NCBI GenBank assembly: GCA_902826565.1 | Contig: CADEFF010000002.1 | Span: forward strand, 87,097 to 151,096 | Origin: an uncultured Rhodospirillaceae bacterium | Lineage (GTDB): Bacteria; Pseudomonadota; Alphaproteobacteria; Dongiales; Dongiaceae | Length of the DNA: 64,000 nt | Direction: 5' to 3' | In this document: positions 32,337-41,121 of the stretch, in pieces | Layout: each line of letters starts with the position of its first letter | Numbering within the stretch: the first letter of the stretch is position 1 | Program-made: the position numbers and the translations under genes | The notes under the pieces: model-generated | What the model saw: only the letters and a program-made list of their open reading frames with translations | What the model was told of the DNA's origin: nothing | Databases searched by the model: none

Positions 32337-34382
32337 ATGAACCTCGAGCGCTTGCTGCGGCCGAAGCGCGTGGCGATCCTCGGCGGAAGCTGGGTCGATC
32401 CGATCGCGCCGCAATGCCGCAATCTGGGTTTCGCCGGCGAGATCTGGCGCGTGCATCCGACCCGGCCGAGCGGTCCCCGGGAGCGCTACTACCGCTCGCT
32501 CGCCGAGCTGCCCGCCGTGCCGGATTGCGTGGCGGTCGGCGTCTCGCGCGAGCTCACCGTCGCCGCCATGCCCGAGCTCGTCGCCGCCGGGGTGGGCGGC
32601 GCCGTCTGCTTCGCCTCCGGATTCGCCGAAGCGCCCGAGGCGGGCGGACGGGAGTTGAGCGAGGCGCTGCTCGAGGCGGCGGGCAACATGCCGTTCCTCG
32701 GGCCCAACTGCTACGGCTTCATCAATTATTTCGATCGCGTGGGGCTGTGGCCGGACCAGATCGGCGGCGAGCCGGTCGATCGCGGTGTGGCCCTCATCTG
32801 CCAGTCGGGCGCGATCTCCTTCACCCTGATGAGCCAGCAGCGCCAGCTCCCGATCGGCTATCTCATCACCATCGGCAACCAGGCGCGCATCCAGATCCAT
32901 CACCTGATCCGCAGCCTTCTCGAGGACGGCCGCGTCTCCGTCATCGGGCTCTATGTCGAAGGTGTGAGCGACCTCGCCGCCTTCCAGGCCGCCGCCGAAC
33001 AGGCCCGCGCCCAGGGCGTGCCGATCGCCCTCATCAAGTCCGGCCGCAGTGCCGCCGCGGCCAAGGCGGCGGCGAGCCATACCGCCTCGCTGAGCGGCGC
33101 GGATCGACTTTATGACGCGCTCTTCCGTCGGCTCGGGATCGCGCGCTGCGACTCCCTCGCCGAGCTGGTCGAGACGCTGAAGCTGCTCCATGTGCATGGA
33201 CCGCTCGCCACCCCGCGCGTGCTCGTCACCGGCTTCTCCGGCGGCGACATGGGCATGACCGCGGATCTCGCCGACGGGCTCCCGCTCGACTTCGCGCCGA
33301 TCCCGCAACCCGTCAAAGACGATCTGGTGAAGGTGCTCGGCACCCGCGTCGCGCTCGACAATCCGTTCGATTTCCAGACTTTCATCTGGTTCAAGCGCGA
33401 ACGGCTCGAAGCCATGTTCCGGGCCCTGAGCGCCGGCGGCTATTCCACGCTCGGCTTCGTCGTCGATCATCCCGATCCGGACTATTGCGACATCGCCCAT
33501 TACGAAGTGCCGCTCCGCGTCTTCGTCGAAACCGCGCGCGCGGCGGGCCAGCCGGCGGCCGTCATCACCTCGCTGCCCGAGGCGCTGCCGAAGCGCATCC
33601 GGCGCTACTGCATGGCGCGCGGCGTGCCGCCGCTCCAGGGTCTGCCGGAGGCGCTCCGGGCACTGGCGCATGCGGCCGCGATCCGCACGGCATGGGACGC
33701 CGCCGCGCCCTTGCGCCTGCTGCCCGGCCCCGCCGAGGCGGCGCCGTCGCAGAGCCTGAGCGAGGCCGAGGCCAAGGCCGAGCTCGCGAAGGCGGGCATC
33801 GCCGTGCCGCGCGGCTGGCACGGTCCCGCCGCCGAGGCTGCGGTCGCCTCGGCGGGGCTTGCCTTCCCCCTGATCGCCAAGACCAGCGCCCCGACGATCC
33901 TGCACAAGACCGAGGTCGGCGGCGTGCGGCCAAACCTGCAGGACGAAAAGGCCGTGGCCGTCGCCGCCTCGGCGCTTCGGTCCCTGGCGCCGGAGGTGCT
34001 CGTCGAGGAAATGGCGCAGGACATCGTGGCGGAACTGCTCCTCGGCGTGTCCGTCGACCGGCAGTTCGGCCCGACATTGCTGCTGGGTGCCGGTGGGACC
34101 CTGACGGAGCTGCTCCGGGAGGTGCGCCCGCTGCTGTTCCCGGTGAGCGAGGCGCAGATCCTGGCGGCGCTGCGAAGCCTCGCGGTCTGGCCCCTGCTTC
34201 AGGGCTTTCGCGGGCGCCCGGTCGGCGATGTCGACGCGGTGGTCGAAACGGTGCTCGCGCTGGCGCGCTATGTCGAGGCCAATGCCGCGAACATCCTCGA
34301 GCTCGAGATCAATCCGCTCATGGTGCGGCCCCAGGGCCGCGGCGCGCTCGCGGGCGATGCCCTGCTGCGGCTGGCGAGGTGA
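32337..34382 (+). CDS. NDP-forming acyl-CoA synthetase (acetate-CoA ligase ADP-forming family)
   Basis: A 681-residue protein combining a CoA-binding domain (RPKRVAILGGSWVDPIAPQC), a succinyl-CoA-ligase-like domain (GVALICQSGAISFTLMSQQR, TIGNQARI, and the second half ALIKSGRSAAAAKAAASHTA) and a C-terminal ATP-grasp domain (LIAKTSAPTILHKTEVGGVR, ELLLGVSVDRQFGPTLLLGAGG, LELEINPLMV). Family members interconvert acid + CoA + ATP with acyl-CoA + ADP. FASGFAEAPEAGG is the loop near the phosphohistidine site. It is divergent from the GntR-led cluster and may activate the acid used by the acyl-CoA dehydrogenase at 27736. Confidence 0.88.
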   Translation: MNLERLLRPKRVAILGGSWVDPIAPQCRNLGFAGEIWRVHPTRPSGPRERYYRSLAELPAVPDCVAVGVSRELTVAAMPELVAAGVGGAVCFASGFAEAPEAGGRELSEALLEAAGNMPFLGPNCYGFINYFDRVGLWPDQIGGEPVDRGVALICQSGAISFTLMSQQRQLPIGYLITIGNQARIQIHHLIRSLLEDGRVSVIGLYVEGVSDLAAFQAAAEQARAQGVPIALIKSGRSAAAAKAAASHTASLSGADRLYDALFRRLGIARCDSLAELVETLKLLHVHGPLATPRVLVTGFSGGDMGMTADLADGLPLDFAPIPQPVKDDLVKVLGTRVALDNPFDFQTFIWFKRERLEAMFRALSAGGYSTLGFVVDHPDPDYCDIAHYEVPLRVFVETARAAGQPAAVITSLPEALPKRIRRYCMARGVPPLQGLPEALRALAHAAAIRTAWDAAAPLRLLPGPAEAAPSQSLSEAEAKAELAKAGIAVPRGWHGPAAEAAVASAGLAFPLIAKTSAPTILHKTEVGGVRPNLQDEKAVAVAASALRSLAPEVLVEEMAQDIVAELLLGVSVDRQFGPTLLLGAGGTLTELLREVRPLLFPVSEAQILAALRSLAVWPLLQGFRGRPVGDVDAVVETVLALARYVEANAANILELEINPLMVRPQGRGALAGDALLRLAR

Positions 34383-34421
34383 CACCGCTTACGGCGGCTC
34401 GGCCGTCGACCCCGGATATAT

Positions 34422-35051
34422 CTAGGCGCCGCCCTTCTCGATCGACTCCCAGAACTCCCTGGTCGAATTGACGCGCGGAAACGGCGTCGTCGGCACGGGA
34501 ACGCCGAGGAAGGCGCATAGGGGCGCCCAGCCCTGCGCAACCTCGAACACGAGGAGCCGGTCCGGCGGCGCTGCGGCCTTGACCTCGGCATTGTGCCGCT
34601 CGAAGCAGGCCTTGATATGGTCCGGATCGTCGAGCCGGCCGTCGAAGGCGCGGTTGACGATGACATCCCGCGTCATGGCGAGAATCGCCCTGATCGTCGG
34701 GTCGGGGACATCGCGCACACCCAGCAGCTTCAGGATGGTCTGCGAGAAGCTCTCGTACCAGCGTTCCGTATCGCGCACGGTGAGCACGATCCTGGCAGCG
34801 GGGAATTTTTCGGCGAGGTCGCTCCAGAACTGCGCCGAGGGCCAATCCACGGTGGAGCGGTAGCCGGCCAGAAGCTCGGCCCAATCGACCGCCTCGCCCC
34901 GACCCGCCGCATGCCAGGTCGGAATCTGCCCGGGATGCGCCATCACTTCTTCCATGTGATGGCAGGGACCGAACCCGAGCTGCTCGAGCGCCTGCTTGAG
35001 AGACAGCGTGCCGGTCCGCCCGAGGCCGGCACCGATTACCGCAAGGGACAT
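34422..35051 (-). CDS. Sulfotransferase family protein
   Basis: A 209-residue P-loop protein with an N-terminal 5'-phosphosulfate-binding loop (GAGLGRTGTLSLKQALEQLG) and the VLTVRDTERWYESFSQTI segment that resembles the 3'-phosphate motif. LEQLGFGPCHHMEEV and later NRAFDG match the bacterial and eukaryotic sulfotransferase-4-type family, which has few characterised members. Possible role: transfer of sulfate from PAPS, or simple nucleotide binding. The ATG at 35051 has AAGGA upstream. It is convergent with the acyl-CoA synthetase gene and isolated from other genes. Confidence 0.8.
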   Translation of the reverse strand: MSLAVIGAGLGRTGTLSLKQALEQLGFGPCHHMEEVMAHPGQIPTWHAAGRGEAVDWAELLAGYRSTVDWPSAQFWSDLAEKFPAARIVLTVRDTERWYESFSQTILKLLGVRDVPDPTIRAILAMTRDVIVNRAFDGRLDDPDHIKACFERHNAEVKAAAPPDRLLVFEVAQGWAPLCAFLGVPVPTTPFPRVNSTREFWESIEKGGA

Positions 35052-35438
35052 CGACGGGGATCCTTGATCTTGAGCGCGACGTTGTCGAACTGGCAGAACC
35101 GCATCGAGTCCATGGTACTTGCGGGCGTCGCGTATGGCCAGGAGCCCGGGGCAATTCCGTCGATCATCATTGACACGAGAACGATACTGACGCCGCCCAG
35201 CATCGTAAGGTTCATATCCTGACTTCCGATGCCTGTAGCACCAAGAGGCCAAATCCATTCCAAGGACTGGAACGACAGTCGATGTTCGTCCAGTATCCTC
35301 CGTCAGGGCGCAATTGACCGGCAGCCAGCTTGCCGCTCATTCTCGGTAGGGACAGGATCTCCGCCGCGTCCAGTTTGTCCAATGGCGAAATGGGCCGACG
35401 CAGCAACGAGTCAGCAATCGAACGGGGAGGATCTCAAA
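35052..35438. other. Divergent intergenic region, no gene seen
   Basis: This 387-base spacer separates the leftward sulfotransferase-like gene from the rightward ABC binding-protein gene. Short leftward frames pass through it, one of which reads CQFDNVALKIKDP, faintly like a VOC-domain start, but it is out of context and not supported. TTGACA occurs near 35170 without a matching -10. A strong GGGGAGGA ribosome site closes the region before 35439. Confidence 0.4.
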
Positions 35439-36509
35439 ATGACGTGGTGGTGCTCGTTTCGGAACAGGTGGCCGAGCCTGCTGCTCGCGGGACTGGCGGC
35501 GTACGTCCTGACGTTCGGCACCGCTCGCGCTGACACAGAACTGCGCATGCTGACCTGGGAGGGCTATACCGAGGATGCCATGGTTAAGGCGTTCGAGGAG
35601 GCGAACGGCGTCACGGTCACGCGCACCTATGTCGGGTCCAATGACGAGTACATGGCCAAGCTTGCCGCCGGCGACGGCGATTACGATATCGTCACGATCG
35701 TCTCCTCGCTTGCGCAACGGGCGATCAATGCCGGTTTCGTCGAGCCCGTCGACCTCGCCGCTATCCCCAACTACAGCCAGCTTTTCAAGGATATCCAGCG
35801 CCTCCCCTTCAACGAGAAGGACGGCGAGGTATATGGCGTTCCCTTCGTGTGGGGCCTCATTCCCATCACGGTCAATGCCGAGGTGATTCCGGACCGCACC
35901 GATCGCGGCGTGCTCTTCGATCCGCAGTATGCCGGCAAGATCGCGATCTGGGACGACGTCAACGTGATCGGTGAAGTCGCAACCTATCTGGGATACGAGG
36001 ACATTTGGAACCTGACCGACGAGCAGCTCGAGGCCGTCAAGCAGAAGATGATCGAGCAGAAGCCTATGGTCCGCACCTATTTCACCAATGCGGGCGAGGC
36101 TGTCGACCTGTTCCTGAATGGCGAGATCGTGATCGCGCCGGGCTGGGACTACATTACCCAGGCGCTCCTGAAGGAAGGCTTCCCCGCGCGCCAGTTCTAT
36201 CCCGACAAGAACCCCATCGGGTTCGTGGACTCGAACTTCCTCGTCAAAGGCACGCAGCACCGGGAGCTCGCGCTGAAGCTGATGAACTATCTGATCGGCG
36301 CGCAGCCCCAGGCGACGATGGGCGAGCTTTCCGGCTGGACGCCCACCAATCCGGAATCGAAGGCCTATATGACGCCCGAGGTATGGAACAGATTGCTGAT
36401 GGACGAGCTGCCGACCTATCTCCGCACGGTGAAGTTCTGGGAGGACATCCCGCGGCGCGCCAAATATCTCGAGATCCTGAACGAGGTGAAGGCGGCGCCG
36501 GTTCAGTAG
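35439..36509 (+). CDS. Spermidine/putrescine-type ABC transporter substrate-binding protein (PotD-like)
   Basis: A 356-residue periplasmic protein with an N-terminal signal peptide (about residues 1-31, hydrophobic SLLLAGLAAYVLTFGTARA, cleavage near ARA-DT). The mature part begins LRMLTWEGYTEDAMVKAFEE and contains YVGSNDEYMAKLAAGDGDYD, FVWGLIPITVNAEVIP and SNFLVKGTQHRELALKLMNY, typical of the PotD/PotF extracellular-binding protein family. It binds a polyamine or other small organic substrate. The ATG at 35439 has GGGGAGGA before it; upstream in-frame sequence is not signal-like. It heads a four-gene transporter operon. Confidence 0.88.
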   Translation: MTWWCSFRNRWPSLLLAGLAAYVLTFGTARADTELRMLTWEGYTEDAMVKAFEEANGVTVTRTYVGSNDEYMAKLAAGDGDYDIVTIVSSLAQRAINAGFVEPVDLAAIPNYSQLFKDIQRLPFNEKDGEVYGVPFVWGLIPITVNAEVIPDRTDRGVLFDPQYAGKIAIWDDVNVIGEVATYLGYEDIWNLTDEQLEAVKQKMIEQKPMVRTYFTNAGEAVDLFLNGEIVIAPGWDYITQALLKEGFPARQFYPDKNPIGFVDSNFLVKGTQHRELALKLMNYLIGAQPQATMGELSGWTPTNPESKAYMTPEVWNRLLMDELPTYLRTVKFWEDIPRRAKYLEILNEVKAAPVQ

Positions 36510-36551
36510 ACCGGGCTCCGGGTTCAGAAACGGGCTTCATTCGGAGCGGTC

Positions 36552-37649
36552 ATGGTCGCGTCCGTCCGGCTGACCAATGTCAGCAAGCGCTTCGACGAGC
36601 TCGAGGCGGTCAGGGAGCTGTCGCTCAGCGTCGAGGAGGGTGAATTCCTCACTCTCCTCGGCCCGAGCGGCTGCGGCAAGACGACCACCTTGCGCATCAT
36701 CAGCGGCTTCGAGGTGCCGGACGAGGGGTCGGTGCTTATCGACGACAAGGTCGTCAATCACGTCCCCCCGTTCCGGCGCAACGTCAACACCGTCTTCCAG
36801 AACTACGCTCTTTTCCCGCATATGACCGTATTCGAGAACGTGGCCTACGGTCTGTCGCTGAGGAAGGCGCCGCGCGGCCAGATCGCCAAAAAGGTCCACG
36901 AAATGCTCGAACGCGTGGGGCTGGTAGCGAAGGCGAGGAACATGCCCCGCGAGCTCAGCGGCGGCGAGATGCAGCGGATCGCGCTCGTTCGGGCGCTCAT
37001 CAACGAGCCGAGGGTGCTGCTGCTCGACGAGCCTCTGGGGGCGCTCGATGCCAAGTTGCGCTATGCGATGCAGCTCGAGCTCAAGCATATGCACAAGAAC
37101 CTCGGCATTACCTTCATCCTCGTCACGCACGACCAGGAGGAGGCGCTGGTGATGAGCGACCGGATCGGGGTGATGAAATCGGGCCGCATGCTCCAGCTCG
37201 ACACGCCGCGCGAGATCTTCGAGCGGCCTGGCAGCCGCTTCGTCGCCGAGTTCATCGGCACGGGCAACCTGCTGCAGGGAACGGTGAGCGCTCGCAGCGG
37301 GTCCGGCGGGAAAATCGCTCTTGGGGAGACGCGGGCCTGGGAGGCTGCTGCGATTCCGGACGAAATCCCGGTCGGCGCGCGCGTGGCGGTCGTGATGCGT
37401 CCGCAAAAGATCGGCCTCTATCTCGATCACCCGCCGCAACCGCCGGCCGGATGCAATGTCGTCCGGGCCTCGCTGCAGGAGATCTTCTATGCGGGTTCGA
37501 TCGTTCGGTTCTTCGTCGATATCGGCGGCGCGACCTTGCTGGTCGAGAACATTCCGGAGAATCTCCCCTTCGACTATCTGTCAATTCGCCCGGGCGCTGC
37601 GTTGACGCTGCATGTGCCGGCGTCTGCGCTCCTGATCTATCGCGATTGA
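36552..37649 (+). CDS. Spermidine/putrescine-type ABC transporter ATP-binding protein (PotA-like)
   Basis: A 365-residue ATPase with Walker A GPSGCGKTT (about residues 38-46), Q-loop TVFQNYALFPHMTVFENV, signature LSGGEMQRIALVRAL, Walker B LLLDEPLGALD and H-loop VTHDQEEAL. The last 130 residues form the TOBE region of the polyamine/spermidine class (VVMRPQKIGLY). It powers uptake through the two permeases encoded next. The gene starts 42 bases after the binding-protein gene, and its stop abuts the first permease gene. Confidence 0.93.
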   Translation: MVASVRLTNVSKRFDELEAVRELSLSVEEGEFLTLLGPSGCGKTTTLRIISGFEVPDEGSVLIDDKVVNHVPPFRRNVNTVFQNYALFPHMTVFENVAYGLSLRKAPRGQIAKKVHEMLERVGLVAKARNMPRELSGGEMQRIALVRALINEPRVLLLDEPLGALDAKLRYAMQLELKHMHKNLGITFILVTHDQEEALVMSDRIGVMKSGRMLQLDTPREIFERPGSRFVAEFIGTGNLLQGTVSARSGSGGKIALGETRAWEAAAIPDEIPVGARVAVVMRPQKIGLYLDHPPQPPAGCNVVRASLQEIFYAGSIVRFFVDIGGATLLVENIPENLPFDYLSIRPGAALTLHVPASALLIYRD

Positions 37650-37654
37650 ACCCG

Positions 37655-38557
37655 GTGAACGGCTCTTCCGAAAGCGCCACGACCAGCTTCCAAGCCGAGC
37701 GGCGACGGCAACGGCTGCTCTGGTTCCTGCTCTGCTTCGGGCCGCCCTTTCTCTATCTCCTCGTCTTCATGCTGCTGCCTTACGCGAACATTCTCCTCTA
37801 CAGCTTCTGGAAGGTGGAGAACTACGCAATCGTCCACGACCTCAATATCGACAACTATCTCAAGTTCTTCGAGAACCCGCTCTATACGCGGGTGCTCTGG
37901 AACTCGCTCTTCGTCGCCACCGTCGTCACGACCTGCGCCATCCTCGTGGGATATCCGCTCGCCTTCTTCCTCGCGTTCGTCGCGGGCAAGCATCGGCGGC
38001 TACTTTATTTCCTGGTCATCGCACCGCTCTGGACCAGCTTTCTCCTGCGCGCCTTCATCTGGAAGCTGATCCTTGGCCGCGAAGGCATGATCAACGGACT
38101 GCTTCAGTATGTCGGGCTGACCGACGAACCGATTTCCCTCTTCCTTTACAACCAGTTCAGCGTCTGCCTGACGCTCACCTACATCTTCATCCCCTTCGTC
38201 ACCCTGCCCGTCTTCACCGCGCTCGAGAAGATTCCGCGCGGCTATATCGAGGCGAGCATGGACCTTGGCGGCAATGGCTTGCAGACCTTCCGCCGCATCA
38301 TCCTTCCGCTCAGCATTCCGGGGCTGGTGGCCGGCGGCATCTTCACCTTCGCGCTGAGCTTCGGCGATTTCGTCACGCCCACGCTGCTCGGGGGGCCGAG
38401 CAGCATCATGATCTCGAACGTCGTCATGGGACAGTTCGGTGCGGCGTTCGACTGGCCTTTCGGCAGCGCCATTGTGGTCATCGTGATCGGCGTAATCCTC
38501 AGCGCCGTCATTCTTGCCTCATTGGCGGAACGGAGAAGCAGTGCCCCGGTCGTCTGA
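37655..38557 (+). CDS. ABC transporter permease, polyamine type (PotB-like)
   Basis: A 300-residue inner-membrane protein with about six hydrophobic helices (LLWFLLCFGPPFLYLLVFML, then several more). The cytoplasmic coupling loop with the EAA motif reads YIEASMDLGGNGLQTFRRII, followed by LPLSIPGLVAGG. The start is not firm: I use the GTG at 37655; a TTG at 37646 would overlap the ATPase stop as TTGA. It forms the channel with the second permease. Confidence 0.9.
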   Translation: MNGSSESATTSFQAERRRQRLLWFLLCFGPPFLYLLVFMLLPYANILLYSFWKVENYAIVHDLNIDNYLKFFENPLYTRVLWNSLFVATVVTTCAILVGYPLAFFLAFVAGKHRRLLYFLVIAPLWTSFLLRAFIWKLILGREGMINGLLQYVGLTDEPISLFLYNQFSVCLTLTYIFIPFVTLPVFTALEKIPRGYIEASMDLGGNGLQTFRRIILPLSIPGLVAGGIFTFALSFGDFVTPTLLGGPSSIMISNVVMGQFGAAFDWPFGSAIVVIVIGVILSAVILASLAERRSSAPVV

Positions 38558-39356
38558 GACAAGTGCGCACTTCGCCCGATTCTCATCGGGTCGGATGGCG
38601 CTGCGGATTTTCGCGGCCGCCGCCTTCGCGTTCCTCTATATCCCCATCATCACGCTCGTCGTCTATTCCTTCAGCGAGGCGCGCTACTTTACCTTTCCGC
38701 CGGTCGGTTTCTCGTTCAAATGGTATGTCACGCTGTTCGAGGATCGCGAGCTTCTGCAATCGGTCCGCAACAGCTTGATCGTCACCGGCATCGTGGTGCC
38801 GGCCACGCTGGCGCTCGGCATCCCCGCCGCCTTCGCCATCGACCGGTTCGATTTTCCCGGCAAGGCGATCTTCGAGAGGGTGGTGCTGTTGCCGCTGATG
38901 GTGCCGGGCGTCATCACCGGCCTCGCCATCCTGCTGGTGATCAAGGGCGTGGATATGCGGCTTTCGCTGACGACTGTAGCCATCGGCCACACCGTCGGCT
39001 GGCTGCCCATCGTCGTGACGCAGGTCTATGCGCGGCTTCGGCGCTTCGACCGGCGGCTGGAAGAAGCCAGCATGGATCTGGGAGGCAATCGCCGGCAGAC
39101 CTTCCTGCGCATCACGCTGCCGGGCATCAAGAACGCGATCATCGGCAGCGCGCTCCTCGTCTTCACCTTGTCCTTCGACGAGATCGGCATGACCTTCTTC
39201 CTGACCGGCACCCAGAACACCTTGCCGATGTTCATCTGGTCGATGCTGCGCGAAGGGGTGTCACCGGAGATCAACGCGGTCGCGACGATCACCATCGCAA
39301 TATCGATCGTGCTGATCGTCGTCGGCCTCAGATTCCTCGGCAAGGAAAAGGACTGA
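38541..39356 (+). CDS. ABC transporter permease, polyamine type (PotC-like)
   Basis: The second permease, 271 residues, has hydrophobic helices from about residue 23 (IFAAAAFAFLYIPIITLVVYSF) onward and the EAA loop LEEASMDLGGNRRQTFLRIT with LPGIKNAI. The GTG at 38541 is chosen because GGAG lies six bases upstream; it overlaps the first permease by 17 bases. It is the last gene of the operon and ends 15 bases before the convergent amidase gene. Confidence 0.9.
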   Translation: MPRSSETSAHFARFSSGRMALRIFAAAAFAFLYIPIITLVVYSFSEARYFTFPPVGFSFKWYVTLFEDRELLQSVRNSLIVTGIVVPATLALGIPAAFAIDRFDFPGKAIFERVVLLPLMVPGVITGLAILLVIKGVDMRLSLTTVAIGHTVGWLPIVVTQVYARLRRFDRRLEEASMDLGGNRRQTFLRITLPGIKNAIIGSALLVFTLSFDEIGMTFFLTGTQNTLPMFIWSMLREGVSPEINAVATITIAISIVLIVVGLRFLGKEKD

Positions 39357-39371
39357 GCCGGCCGGCGCGGT

Positions 39372-40784
39372 TCACAGGGGCGGCCGGTCGTCGGTCCAGC
39401 GGCGGGCCTGCTCGAGCGCGGCGCCGATGCGCAGCACGCCGACATCGTCATAGCGGCGCCCGACGATCTGCATCCCTGTCGGCAGGCCTTGCTTCGTATA
39501 GCCGGACGGCACGGAGAGCGCCGGACATTGGCCGAGCATGTTGAAATGCTCGGTCAGATGCAGGCCGCGGAACCGGCCATTCGGAAGCATGTGGCCGAAA
39601 TCGAAATCCGTCTCGCCATGCGCGAGACCCGGCACCGCGGTCGTCGGGCAGAGCAGCGCATCGTACTTCTGAAAGATCGGCGCGAAGGCCTGCCACATGC
39701 GGGTCCACACGATCTCGGCCTGTTTGAAATCGACCGCGTTGTGGGCGAGGCCTTCCTCGAGCTGTCGCACGACCAGCGGATCGAGCCTGTCGCGGTCCTC
39801 CTTCAGGTGATGCCCGAAGAAAGTCGCGATATAGACCGTCCAGTGCTTGTAATAGGCACGGTTGACCTCCGCGGTCAGCCCGACATCGACCTCCTCCACC
39901 TCGGCGCCGAGCGAGCGCAGCACATCGGCCATGTCGTAGAGGTTACGGAGGATGTCCGGATCCACATCGTAGTATCCGTAATCGGGGCTGAGGGCGAGTT
40001 TCAGGCCGCGCACATCCTTGCTGCGGAGCAGCGGCGGCTCGAGCGCCGGGCTCAGCGATTGGAGATCGCGGTCATCGGGCCCTTGCGTGACGCCAAGAAA
40101 GAGCGCGGCATCCTCGACCGTGCGCGATAGCGGCCCGAAATGCGACAGGGGGGCGAAATGGCTCGGCAATATCTCGAAGGGAATTCGGCCGAAGCTCGGC
40201 TTCAGCCCGACGATGCCGCAAAAAGCGGCGGGGATGCGGACGGAGCCGCCCATGTCGCAGCCTTCGGCCATCGGCACGCAGCCCGATGCCACGGCCGCGG
40301 AAGCGCCGCCGGACGAGCCGCCTGGCGAATAGTCGAGGTTCCACGGATTCCGCGTCACGCCCCAGAGCGGGCTCGCGGTGAAGCTGAAGGCGGCGAACTC
40401 GGGGGTGGTGGTCTTGCCCACCATGATCGCGCCCGCATCGAGAAGCCGCTCGACGATCACCGCATCATGATCGGGCACCCAGTTCTCATAGAGGCGAGAG
40501 CCGAGCGTGGTGCGTTTCCCGCGTGTCGGCGTCAGGTCTTTGATGGCGATGGGGATTCCATGGAGGGGGCCGACCTTGGCGCCCGAGGCGAGCGCACGCT
40601 CGGCCGCATGCGCCTTTTCCATCGCCTCTTCCGGGTAGGTGAAGCAGAAGCAATTGAGGGTGGGATTGACGTCCTCGATCCGATCCAGAGCGTTCCGGAC
40701 GATCTCGACCGGCGAAACTTCCCTGTTCTGCATCTTCCGAAGCAGCTCTGTCGCAGGCGTGTAGGACAGCTCCAGATCAACCAT
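39372..40784 (-). CDS. Amidase (amidase signature family), second copy
   Basis: A 470-residue amidase with the catalytic residues Lys82 (PIAIKD), cis-Ser157 (PGGSSGG) and nucleophile Ser181 (GCDMGGSVR). It differs clearly from the amidase at 4294, so the two are not a recent duplication. The ATG at 40784 has GGAG about ten bases upstream. It is convergent with the polyamine-type transporter operon and divergent from the racemase-type gene. A plausible job is hydrolysis of an imported amide whose product passes to the racemase/isomerase, but this is inferred from position only. Confidence 0.9.
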   Translation of the reverse strand: MVDLELSYTPATELLRKMQNREVSPVEIVRNALDRIEDVNPTLNCFCFTYPEEAMEKAHAAERALASGAKVGPLHGIPIAIKDLTPTRGKRTTLGSRLYENWVPDHDAVIVERLLDAGAIMVGKTTTPEFAAFSFTASPLWGVTRNPWNLDYSPGGSSGGASAAVASGCVPMAEGCDMGGSVRIPAAFCGIVGLKPSFGRIPFEILPSHFAPLSHFGPLSRTVEDAALFLGVTQGPDDRDLQSLSPALEPPLLRSKDVRGLKLALSPDYGYYDVDPDILRNLYDMADVLRSLGAEVEEVDVGLTAEVNRAYYKHWTVYIATFFGHHLKEDRDRLDPLVVRQLEEGLAHNAVDFKQAEIVWTRMWQAFAPIFQKYDALLCPTTAVPGLAHGETDFDFGHMLPNGRFRGLHLTEHFNMLGQCPALSVPSGYTKQGLPTGMQIVGRRYDDVGVLRIGAALEQARRWTDDRPPL

Positions 40785-41121
40785 TCCGATCTCCGTTCCT
40801 CTTCCCGCGCCCCGTGTATCTGAAGCCTCGGCACATTGCGGAATAGTCGATGCCGAGCGGTGGTTGCGCTTGAAACTATCGCTCCGGCTATCATGGGGTC
40901 CAGCCTCATTGGCGACGCCGCACTGGGGCCGTGCGTTCGGGACCGTGCGCTCAATGGCTCGAAGAGCTTGGGGCGGGTCGCCGCCGGGTGGGAGGGTGTC
41001 GGTCTGAAGACCGGAGGCAATCCATCGAGGGAAAGAGGCGATGGCGCTCTTTGCGCCGGGGCCCGAGAGCAGATAGAATCCGCCAATCGCGCAGTCCGAA
41101 ACTCGATCGTCAGGGGGTCGA
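40785..41121. other. Divergent intergenic region with inverted repeat
   Basis: This 337-base spacer lies between the amidase and the racemase-type gene and must carry both promoters. CTCGGCA (40827-40833) and TGCCGAG (40851-40857) form a 7-bp inverted repeat with a 17-base spacer, 43 bases before the amidase start; it could be an operator. GGGGG ahead of 41122 is the ribosome site for the rightward gene. No small gene or consensus promoter is convincing. Confidence 0.4.

Noticed and set aside
35036..35263. Short minus-strand frame with a CQFDNVALKIKDP segment resembling the start of a VOC domain
   Set aside because: Too short, runs into another gene start, no ribosome site and no continuation of the fold.
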